Shown here: positions 57,506 to 64,000 of the stretch, in pieces
Layout: every line of letters starts with the position of its first letter
Numbering within the stretch: the stretch's first letter is position 1
Assembly (NCBI GenBank): GCA_964242625.1
Contig: CAXTAO010000005.1
Coordinates: forward strand, 76,300-140,299
Reading direction: 5' to 3'
DNA: 64,000 bases
Source: JASLDZ01 sp964242625
GTDB taxonomy: Bacteria; Pseudomonadota; Alphaproteobacteria; Caulobacterales; Caulobacteraceae
Notes under the pieces: model-generated
What the model was told of the DNA's origin: nothing
Database searches by the model: none
Seen by the model: only the letters and a program-made list of their open reading frames with translations
Position numbers and translations under genes: made by a program

Positions 57506-57524
57506 GCGGGACGTCGGCTGCGCT

Positions 57525-58244
57525 CTAGGGCGCCCAGTATAGCGCGATCGGAGCCCGCTCGGCGCGCAGCAGCGCGCGCACCGGCATATCGGCGATCGGA
57601 CCCTCCTCCTGCGCGCGCCGCAGTACCGCGAGCTTCTCCTCGCCGGTGAAGAGCAGGATCAGCCGGCGCGCGTCGTGCAGCGCCGCCAGCGTCAGCGTCA
57701 TGCGGGTGGGCGCGCCCGCCGCGCCGGGCACCGGGCCCACGCCGCGCACCAGCGCCGGCGCGCCCGCGTCGAGCACCGACGCGTCCATCCCCGGCAGGCC
57801 CGGGAACCAGGAGACGGCGTGGCCGTCCGGCCCCATGCCGGCGATCACCACGTCGAAGGGCCGCGGCATGGCGGCGATCCGCGCACCCACCTCCGCCTCG
57901 GCGGCGGGATCGTGCGGGTCGGCGTGGTCGGAGAGGAGCGAGACGTAGCGCGCCGTCGCCGCCCAGCCCTGCAGCAGGCGATCGGCGATGAGCTTCTGGT
58001 TGGAGGCCGCGTCGTCCGGCGAGGCCCACCGCTCGTCGGTGGCGGTGACGACCACCTTGTCCCAGGGCGCGTCGGCCTTGGCCAGGAGGTCGTAGACCGG
58101 CCCGGGCGTGGTGCCGCCGGAGCCGACCAGGCTCGCCGCCCCCCGCTCCGCCGCCGCGGTGGTCAGCCGCTCCGCCACGTCGGCGGCGAGCGCGTGGGCC
58201 ATGGCCTCGCGCGTGTCGAACAGGTGCTCCTCGAGGTCGGCCAT
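57525..58244 (-). CDS. pgl: 6-phosphogluconolactonase
   Basis: 239 residues, NagB-like fold. Hydrolyses 6-phosphogluconolactone. Seen: SLVGSGGTTPGPVYDLLA, TDERWASPDDAASNQKLI, VIAGMGPDGHAVSWFPG and LIL-L-FTGEEKLAVL. The ATG at 58244 lies 11 bp after the zwf stop on the minus strand. Typical zwf-pgl-edd order. Confidence 0.95.
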   Translation of the reverse strand: MADLEEHLFDTREAMAHALAADVAERLTTAAAERGAASLVGSGGTTPGPVYDLLAKADAPWDKVVVTATDERWASPDDAASNQKLIADRLLQGWAATARYVSLLSDHADPHDPAAEAEVGARIAAMPRPFDVVIAGMGPDGHAVSWFPGLPGMDASVLDAGAPALVRGVGPVPGAAGAPTRMTLTLAALHDARRLILLFTGEEKLAVLRRAQEEGPIADMPVRALLRAERAPIALYWAP

Positions 58245-58255
58245 CGCGCCCGCTC

Positions 58256-59695
58256 CTACTCGTGCCAGCTGTGGCCGCGGCGCTCGGTGAGCGCAAAGGC
58301 CCCGGCCGGACCCCAGGAGCCCGCGGGATAGGGCGTCGGCGTGTGGGAGGTCTGGCGCCAAGCCGCGATGATGCCGTCGATCCAGCGCCACGCCGCCTCC
58401 GCCTCGTCGCGCCGCACGAAGAGGGTCGGATCGCCCTTGATCGCCTCCAGGAGCAGCCGCTCGTAGGCGATGCGCCGGCGGCTGGTCGAGGCGAACGCCT
58501 TGTCGAGGCTAAGGTCGAGCTCCAGCGAGCGCAGCTGCATGCCGCCCTGGTCGAGCGAGGGCGTCTTGTTCATCACCGTGAGGCTGATCTCCTCGTCGGG
58601 CTGCAGCCGGATGACGAGGCGGTTGGCCGCGAGCTCCTGCCCCGCGAAGATCGAGTGCGGCACGGGCTTGAACTGCACCACGATCTCCGACGCGCGCGAG
58701 GGCATGCGCTTGCCGGTGCGCAGGTAAAAGGGCACCCCCGCCCAGCGCCAATTGTCGACCGTGGCTGCGATCGCCACGAAGGTCTCGGTCGACGAGGGGC
58801 GGCCCAGCTCGTCGAGGTAGCCGGGCACGGGCGCGCTGTCGCTGACGCCCTTCACGTACTGCCCGCGTACGGTGAGCTTGCCCTCGGTCTCCGAGGTGAT
58901 GGGGCAGAGCGAGCGCAGGACCTTCACCTTCTCGTCGCGCACCGCGTTGGCGTCGAGCGAGGCGGGCGGCTCCATGGCGACAAGGCACAGGAGCTGCAGC
59001 AGGTGGTTCTGCACCATGTCGCGGATGGCGCCGTAGTCGTCGTAGTACCCCGCGCGCCCCTCGAGCCCGACCGTCTCGGCGACGGTGATCTGCACGTGCT
59101 CGATTGTGTTGTTGGTCCACAACGGCTCGAACAGGATATTGCCGAAGCGGAGCGCGATCAGGTTCTGCACCGCCTCCTTGCCGAGGTAGTGGTCGATCCG
59201 GAAGATCCGGTTCTCGCTGAAGGTTTGGGCGAGGCCGTCGTTGATGGCCTGGCAGCTCGCGAGGTCGCGCCCGATCGGCTTCTCCACCACCACCCGGCTG
59301 TCCACGTTGCCGAGCCCGTTGGCGCGCAGCCCCTGCCCCACCGCGCCGTAGAGCGAGGGCGAGGTGGAGAGGTAGTAGACCGTCTCGCCCACCCCCTTCA
59401 GCAGCGTCGCCAGTCCCGCGAAGCTCTTCGGATCGGTGGCGTCGACCGTCGTGTACTCGAGACGCCGGGCGAAGCGCGTCCAGGTCGCCTCGTCGATGGC
59501 GGGCGCGCGGGCGCGCACGGCGGTCTCGACCAGCTGGCGGAACGCGCCCGCGTCCATTTCCGCGCGCGCGGCCCCGATCACCCTGAGCTCGGGCGGCAGG
59601 AGGCCGTCCCCGTCCAGGAGGTACAGGGACGGGAAGAGCATGCGCTGGGCGAGATCGCCGGTGGCGCCGAAAAGCACGATGGCGTGGGCGGTCAT
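58256..59695 (-). CDS. zwf: Glucose-6-phosphate 1-dehydrogenase
   Basis: 479 residues. First enzyme of the Entner-Doudoroff and pentose phosphate routes. N-terminal Rossmann VLFGATGDLAQRMLFPSL, the substrate/active segment RIDHYLGKEAVQNLIALRFGN, and VQFKPVPHSIFAG with Arg-lined region near the C-terminus. Heads the zwf-pgl-edd-M28 run. No glk follows, unlike the Caulobacter-type cluster. Confidence 0.97.
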   Translation of the reverse strand: MTAHAIVLFGATGDLAQRMLFPSLYLLDGDGLLPPELRVIGAARAEMDAGAFRQLVETAVRARAPAIDEATWTRFARRLEYTTVDATDPKSFAGLATLLKGVGETVYYLSTSPSLYGAVGQGLRANGLGNVDSRVVVEKPIGRDLASCQAINDGLAQTFSENRIFRIDHYLGKEAVQNLIALRFGNILFEPLWTNNTIEHVQITVAETVGLEGRAGYYDDYGAIRDMVQNHLLQLLCLVAMEPPASLDANAVRDEKVKVLRSLCPITSETEGKLTVRGQYVKGVSDSAPVPGYLDELGRPSSTETFVAIAATVDNWRWAGVPFYLRTGKRMPSRASEIVVQFKPVPHSIFAGQELAANRLVIRLQPDEEISLTVMNKTPSLDQGGMQLRSLELDLSLDKAFASTSRRRIAYERLLLEAIKGDPTLFVRRDEAEAAWRWIDGIIAAWRQTSHTPTPYPAGSWGPAGAFALTERRGHSWHE

Positions 59696-59852
59696 GGGAG
59701 GTCCGAACCGTCGGTCGCGGGCTCCCTACCACGGACGCGCGGCGGGGGGAGCCCGTATCGCCGCGGGCGAGACAGCGCTGTCAGCCGGGCGCGCCCTGGC
59801 GCGGAGCCGAGCCGCGGCGTTCACTGGCGCCTCCCGGTCGGAGACCCTCCGC

Positions 59853-60761
59853 GTGAGCGCCAGCCAACCCCCGCCGCCCCGTCGGCTCGACCTCGCCATC
59901 GCGGGCGGGCGCGTGGCCGGGCTGGACTGGGGCGATCCCTCCCGGCCGGTGCAGGTGCTGTGGCTCCACGCCAACGGCTTCACCGCCCGCACCTACGCCA
60001 CGCTCCTGGCCCCGCTCGGCGCGGAGATGCGGGTGGCGGCCATCGACCTGCGCGGCCACGGGGCGACGCGCCTGCCGGCCGAGCCCGCCCGGCTGACCTC
60101 CTGGCGGCCGTTTGCCCACGACGCCGCCGCGGTGGTCGAGGCGCTGGGTTTGGAGAGCGTCGTCCTGGCGGGCCACTCGATGGGGGCCTCGAGCGCGCTC
60201 CTGGCCGCGGTGGCGCCGCCGCTCGCGCTCCGCGTGCGGGCGCTGGTGTTGGCCGAGCCGGTCATCCTGCCCGCCACGCGCGCCCTCCTCGCGCGCGGGC
60301 CGTGGGGACCCGCGCTCCTGCGCCGCACCATCCCCTGGGCCAAGGCGGCGGAGCGCCGACGCAGCCGCTTCCCCGACCGCGCCGCCGCCTTCGCCGCGCT
60401 GAAGGGCCGGGGCGTGTTCCGCCCCTGGTCGGACGCGGCGCTGGCGGACTATCTCGCCGAAGGCGTCGCCGACGCGCCGACCGGGGAAGTCGACCTCGCC
60501 TGCGCGCCGGCGTGGGAGGCGGCCGCCTACGCCGCCCAGCGCCACGACGTGCGGGGCGCGCTGCGCCGGCTCGGCGCGCCGCTCACCATCCTCAAGGCCG
60601 AGCACGGGTCGACCTGCCATCTCGCGCAGGGCGATCCGATCCTCGCCCGCGCGGGTCGCCGCGCCACCCTGGAGGTCGTCGCCGGAACGGGGCACTTCCT
60701 CCCGCTGGAGCGGCCGGAGCCCGTGCGGGCGGCGCTGCGGGCGGCGGCCGCGGGCGGCTGA
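59853..60761 (+). CDS. Alpha/beta hydrolase
   Basis: 302 residues from a GTG at 59853 with GGAG 10 bases upstream. Alpha/beta fold: VLWLHANGFTARTY, IDLRGHGATRLP, nucleophile elbow LAGHSMGAS with Ser109, and GTGHFLPLERPEPV with the catalytic His near the end. Resembles carboxylesterase or epoxide-hydrolase-type enzymes; substrate unknown. Divergent from zwf. Confidence 0.88.
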   Translation: MSASQPPPPRRLDLAIAGGRVAGLDWGDPSRPVQVLWLHANGFTARTYATLLAPLGAEMRVAAIDLRGHGATRLPAEPARLTSWRPFAHDAAAVVEALGLESVVLAGHSMGASSALLAAVAPPLALRVRALVLAEPVILPATRALLARGPWGPALLRRTIPWAKAAERRRSRFPDRAAAFAALKGRGVFRPWSDAALADYLAEGVADAPTGEVDLACAPAWEAAAYAAQRHDVRGALRRLGAPLTILKAEHGSTCHLAQGDPILARAGRRATLEVVAGTGHFLPLERPEPVRAALRAAAAGG

Positions 60762-60891
60762 GCGCCCGTCTCGCATCGCGCCGCTCGCGTCCCCGTGTCG
60801 CGTGGGCCTGCGTTTGCCGGGCCCGGACGCATCCTCTAGACCGGCCGCCTTCCGCGCCCCGCCGCGCCGCGCCCCGAGACGCTCCTTCGCC

Positions 60892-61674
60892 ATGTCGAGC
60901 ACCACCGAAGTTCCCGGCCAGCTCTCCGGCTCCGTCATGATGTACCAGGCGCCCGAGCCCTTGAACGTGCAGGCGCACGGCGGGCTGGGGCTCGTGCGGC
61001 GCGCCAACCCGTTCGGCTTCGCGCGCACCGCCACCGCCGTGCCGATCCAGGTCACCGAGTTCGGGCCGGCCGCGCTGAGCTATCCCATCATCTTCGCCGG
61101 CGACGAGAAGACGCCGCTGGCGGTCCTGGGCGTGCGGGCCGACGAAAACGTCTTCGTCAGCGCCGACGGCGTGTACGAGCCCGAGGCCTACATCCCGGGC
61201 TTCATTCGCCGCTACCCGTTCGTCCTGGCCAACGACCCCGGCCAGCAGCGGATGGTGGTCTGCCTCGACCGCGCGGCCAGCTTCGTCAGCCCGGACGGCG
61301 AGCTGCGCCTGTTCGAGAACGGCGAGCCCAGCGCCTACACCCGCGACGCCATCAAGTTCTGCGAGGACTTCGAGATGGAGCGCCAGCGTACGGAGAGCTT
61401 CGTCGCGCGGCTCAAGGCGCTGGACCTGTTCGAGACCAAGCAGGCCTTCTTCACCCCGCGCGACGAGGCGGGGACGGTGGGCGAGCCCGTGCAGATCGCC
61501 GACTACTTCGCCGTGTCGGAGGAGAAGCTGAACGCCCTGACGCCCGAGGTGCTGGTCGAACTCCGCAACTCCGGCGCGCTGCGCCAAATGTACGCCCACC
61601 TCGACTCGCTGTTCGGCTGGGACCGGCTGATCACCCGCGCCCTCATCCGCACGCCGACGCTGGGGAGCGCCTGA
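60892..61674 (+). CDS. SapC family protein
   Basis: 260 residues. The SapC-family core seen in Caulobacterales: PLNVQAHGGLGLVR, FGFARTATAVPIQ, FAGDEKTPLAVLGVR, YIPGFIRRYPFVL, RLFENGEPSAYTRDAI, FCEDFEMERQRTESF. Named after a Campylobacter S-layer-locus gene; actual function unknown, often linked to TonB-receptor loci. No signal peptide. Confidence 0.92.
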   Translation: MSSTTEVPGQLSGSVMMYQAPEPLNVQAHGGLGLVRRANPFGFARTATAVPIQVTEFGPAALSYPIIFAGDEKTPLAVLGVRADENVFVSADGVYEPEAYIPGFIRRYPFVLANDPGQQRMVVCLDRAASFVSPDGELRLFENGEPSAYTRDAIKFCEDFEMERQRTESFVARLKALDLFETKQAFFTPRDEAGTVGEPVQIADYFAVSEEKLNALTPEVLVELRNSGALRQMYAHLDSLFGWDRLITRALIRTPTLGSA

Positions 61675-61685
61675 GGCGCCTGCGC

Positions 61686-62081
61686 TCAGGCGCAGGCGAA
61701 CACGGATCGGGTGAGGCAGGAGAAGACGAGCCGGCCCGCCTCGTCCAGGAGGTCGTGCTGGGCGATCACCACGCCCTTGTCGTCGCCCACCGGATCCTTG
61801 GCGAGCACGGTCATGCGCCCGCGCAGGAGCTCGCCGGGCGGCGGGTTGCGCATCCAGCGCAGGGCGTCGACCCCTAGGCGCTTGGTCTGCGGCCAGCCGC
61901 GCGCGGCCTCGCCGTCGAGCTTGCTCCAGATCGCGTAGACCATGGCGTCGGGCGCCCCCGTCTCTCGCTCCCAGCTGGGGGCGAAGCCCGCGCAGAAGCT
62001 CTCGACCTGGCGGGCGTCGACCGCGCACACGCCCAGCGTGACCACCTGGCCGACCGCGATCTCGTCAAAATGGGCGGGCAT
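61686..62081 (-). CDS. MaoC-like hotdog-fold protein
   Basis: 131 residues. MaoC-type hydratase/thioesterase-like fold: FDEIAVGQVVTLGVCAVDARQVESFCAGFAP, then a shortened middle, LLRGRMTVLAKDPVGDDKG and SCLTRSVF as beta strands. The catalytic Asp/His pair of R-hydratases is not clear, so activity is uncertain. Convergent with SapC. Confidence 0.75.
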   Translation of the reverse strand: MPAHFDEIAVGQVVTLGVCAVDARQVESFCAGFAPSWERETGAPDAMVYAIWSKLDGEAARGWPQTKRLGVDALRWMRNPPPGELLRGRMTVLAKDPVGDDKGVVIAQHDLLDEAGRLVFSCLTRSVFACA

Positions 62082-62194
62082 GGAGCCTCCGAAGACGGGC
62101 CTATGACACCGGCCGGCCCCGTCTTGTCGAGCCGCTTGCAACCGCCTGCGGCGATGACGACCTTGGCGGTCGTGTCGAGGAGAGCGAACGCGTG

Positions 62195-64000
62195 ATGCTT
62201 AGGTCGACGGCGGCGGCGATCGCGACGGGCCTGGCCCTCCTTGCGGGAGCCGGAGCGACCCGCGCGGCCGACACCCACGAGACCTCGCACGTCGCCCTGC
62301 GCCTCGCCCCGCAGACCACCGCCGCCGCACCGGGCTCGACCCTCTACCTCGGCCTGGAGGAACGCACGGCGCCCGGCTGGCACACTTACTGGCGCAACCC
62401 CGGCGACAGCGGCGAGCCTACGTCGATCGCCTGGACCCTGCCGGCCGGCTGGAAGGCGGGCGACATCGTCTGGCCCGCGCCCGAGCGCCTCGCCACCGGG
62501 CCGCTCGTCAACTACGTCCTGCCGCCCGACACCGTCCTGGCCGTGCCCGTGCAGGTCCCGGCCAACGCGCAGCCCGGCGCGCCGGCGCGGCTGCAGGCGG
62601 CGGTGACCTATCTCGTCTGCAAGGACGTGTGCATCCCCGAGCAGGCGACGCTCGACCTCCTCGTGCCCGTGCAGGCGCAGGGCGCGCCCGCCGTCGACCC
62701 GCGGTTGGGTCGTCGCATCGGGGAGGCGCTGGCCGCCGCGCCCAAGCCCGCGGGCCTGCAGGCGCGCTTTCAGCCCTCGGGCGACACGGTCGCCCTGTCC
62801 GTGACGGGCGCGCCCCTGCGCGGGGCCGACGCCACCCACGCCTGGTTCTACCCCTACGACGGCGCCCTCCTCGACCACGCCAAGCCGCAGCTCGTCAGCC
62901 GCGGGGGCGACGGCGTCACCCTCACCCTGCCCGCCGGCTACGGCTTCACCCACGGCGCCGCGCCGAGGACGCTGGACGGCGTCTTGGCGCTCGGCCCCGG
63001 CCGCGCCTGGGAGGTCTCCGCCACCCCGGGCGGTGCGCTCGCGGGCATCGCGGGCTCGCCCGCCGCCCCTTCCACCCCCGCTCCGGAGGGTGCGACGCCC
63101 CCGATCGGCGCAGAGGCCGCGAGCGGGGGCGCGCACTTCGCCGCGCTCGGGGCCGCGCTCGGGGCCGCCTTTCTCGGCGGGCTGATCCTCAACCTGATGC
63201 CGTGCGTCTTCCCCGTGCTGTCGCTCAAGGCGGCGGCGCTGGCGCGCCACGCCGGCTCGCCGACGAAGGCGCGGGCGGAGGGCCTGGCCTACGGCGCGGG
63301 CGTGCTCGTGACCTTTCTCCTCTTGGCGGGCGCGCTTCTCGCGGTGCGCGCGGCGGGGCAGGAGGTCGGCTGGGGGTTCCAGCTGCAGTCGCCGGGCGTG
63401 ACGGCGGCGCTGGCGCTCCTGATGCTCTTGGTCGCGCTCAACCTGTCCGGCGTGTTCGAGGTGGGCCTCTCCGTCCAGGGCGCGGGCGGGGGGCTCGCGG
63501 CGCGCGGCGGCCTCCTCGGCGCGGCGTTCACCGGCGCCCTGGCGGTGGTGGTGGCCGCGCCCTGCACCGCCCCCTTCATGGCCGGTGCGATCGGCTGGGC
63601 GCTGACGCAACCGCCGGCGGCCGCGCTCGCCGTCTTCGCCGGCCTGGCGCTCGGGCTGGCCGCGCCGCTGACGGCGGTGAGCTTCGTCCCCGCCCTCCTG
63701 CGCCTCCTGCCGCGGCCAGGGGCCTGGATGGAAGGTCTGCGCCACGTCCTCGCCTTCCCGATGTACGCCACCGCCGCCTGGCTGGCCTGGGTGTGCGCGA
63801 GCCAGACGGGGACGGACGCCCTGCCCTTCCTGTTCGGCGCCGCGGTGGCCTTAGCGTTCGGGGCCTGGGCCTGGGGGGTGGCGCAGAGGGGGTCGAGCCC
63901 GCTCGCGCCCCGCATCGCCGCCCTGGTCGGCGTCCTCGCCGCCGTGCCGCTGGCCGCCCGCGCCGCCGCGACGACGCCGCCGCCGGCCGCCGTCGGGGCG
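62195..64000 (+). CDS. Thiol:disulfide interchange protein DsbD/ScsB-like, N-terminal part (cut by window edge)
   Basis: 602 codons visible; the frame runs off the right edge. Signal peptide MLRSTAAAIATGLALLAG...ATRA-AD, a DsbD N-terminal-like beta domain with a redox CKDVC pair near residue 145, then a membrane domain with NLMPCVFPVLSLKAA and AAPCTAPFMAGA, the two conserved cysteines of the DsbD/CcdA electron pathway. The C-terminal thioredoxin domain is expected beyond the edge. Provides reducing power to the periplasm. ATG at 62195; GTG at 62192 possible. Confidence 0.85.
   Translation, partial: MLRSTAAAIATGLALLAGAGATRAADTHETSHVALRLAPQTTAAAPGSTLYLGLEERTAPGWHTYWRNPGDSGEPTSIAWTLPAGWKAGDIVWPAPERLATGPLVNYVLPPDTVLAVPVQVPANAQPGAPARLQAAVTYLVCKDVCIPEQATLDLLVPVQAQGAPAVDPRLGRRIGEALAAAPKPAGLQARFQPSGDTVALSVTGAPLRGADATHAWFYPYDGALLDHAKPQLVSRGGDGVTLTLPAGYGFTHGAAPRTLDGVLALGPGRAWEVSATPGGALAGIAGSPAAPSTPAPEGATPPIGAEAASGGAHFAALGAALGAAFLGGLILNLMPCVFPVLSLKAAALARHAGSPTKARAEGLAYGAGVLVTFLLLAGALLAVRAAGQEVGWGFQLQSPGVTAALALLMLLVALNLSGVFEVGLSVQGAGGGLAARGGLLGAAFTGALAVVVAAPCTAPFMAGAIGWALTQPPAAALAVFAGLALGLAAPLTAVSFVPALLRLLPRPGAWMEGLRHVLAFPMYATAAWLAWVCASQTGTDALPFLFGAAVALAFGAWAWGVAQRGSSPLAPRIAALVGVLAAVPLAARAAATTPPPAAVGA

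Noticed and set aside
58262..60940. 892-residue open frame antisense to zwf and across the hydrolase
   Set aside because: Spans two well-supported genes in the wrong frame.
61676..61695. Hairpin GCGCCTG-CAGGCGC between sapC and the MaoC-like gene
   Set aside because: Only a 7-bp stem without a T tract and it overlaps both gene ends; not sufficient for a terminator call.

Overview
The window is a very GC-rich (clearly above 70% by eye), densely packed chromosomal segment of an alphaproteobacterium. Seen markers: an NDUFA12-type complex I accessory gene beside an MlaD-like and a DUF2155 gene, a class I lysyl-tRNA synthetase, an MJ0042 zinc-ribbon gene beside ftsE/ftsX, an Entner-Doudoroff gene set, and a perfect GTTC-N7-GTTC SOS box. 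Assignment to Caulobacterales or a near relative is inference. There is no phage, IS element, CRISPR array, rRNA or recognisable tRNA. GTG starts, 4-bp start/stop overlaps and convergent 3' overlaps are common.

Layout. 1-2122: hisC (cut by the left edge), a chorismate-mutase-like gene and a DUF2125 gene, all minus strand. 2121-6960: chaC, then a minus-strand run ftsE-ftsX-ydcF-plsC-lipoprotein, and a divergent MJ0042 gene that overlaps a phosphoribosyltransferase gene. 7507-7911: palindromic repeat copy 1. 7941-13845: thiS, aroQ-accB-accC, an unknown secreted protein, aat, DUF2155, mlaD-like, NDUFA12. 13993-18138: a degenerate NrdJ-like protein and two exported pentapeptide-repeat proteins. 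18135-24699: aspS, repeat copy 2, a TlpA-like thioredoxin, argH-lptM-lysA and a small membrane protein. 24815-28406: etfB-etfA, an orphan 50-codon gene with its own terminator, enoyl-CoA hydratase and small proteins. 28452-33782: msrA, a DUF1178-nitrilase-grxC-comF run, a divergent methyltransferase and HExxH protein, a 4-Cys mini-protein behind a phased operator array, and mutT. 33837-42192: argJ, secA, an ABC exporter behind a LexA box, and class I lysS. 42246-48861: small proteins, UbiK-like, YbjN, proC, then MFS and TonB-receptor genes with a divergent GntR regulator. 48868-53230: pgsA, eda, two unknown genes and a hybrid histidine kinase. 53235-59695: zwf-pgl-edd followed by a membrane M28 peptidase. 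59853-64000: alpha/beta hydrolase, SapC, MaoC-like protein and a DsbD/ScsB-like gene cut by the right edge.

How the genes work together. zwf, pgl, edd and eda give a full Entner-Doudoroff route from glucose-6-phosphate, with eda unlinked. hisC, the chorismate-mutase-like gene, aroQ, argH, argJ, lysA and proC serve amino-acid synthesis. accBC and plsC/pgsA serve lipid synthesis. ftsEX, secA, DsbD and lptM serve the envelope.

Most interesting observations: (1) two ~400-bp nested palindromes whose ~170-bp core is inverted between copies while the outermost spacers are not; (2) an ABC exporter under a perfect SOS box; (3) three 15-bp palindromes exactly 22 bp apart upstream of a tiny cysteine protein; (4) an 800-residue protein keeping the C-terminal domain of B12-dependent ribonucleotide reductase on an eroded body; (5) two or three genes whose only reasonable start is CTG in a CTGA overlap; (6) repeated use of CATG (three divergent pairs) and CTAG (four convergent pairs) as shared start and stop codons.
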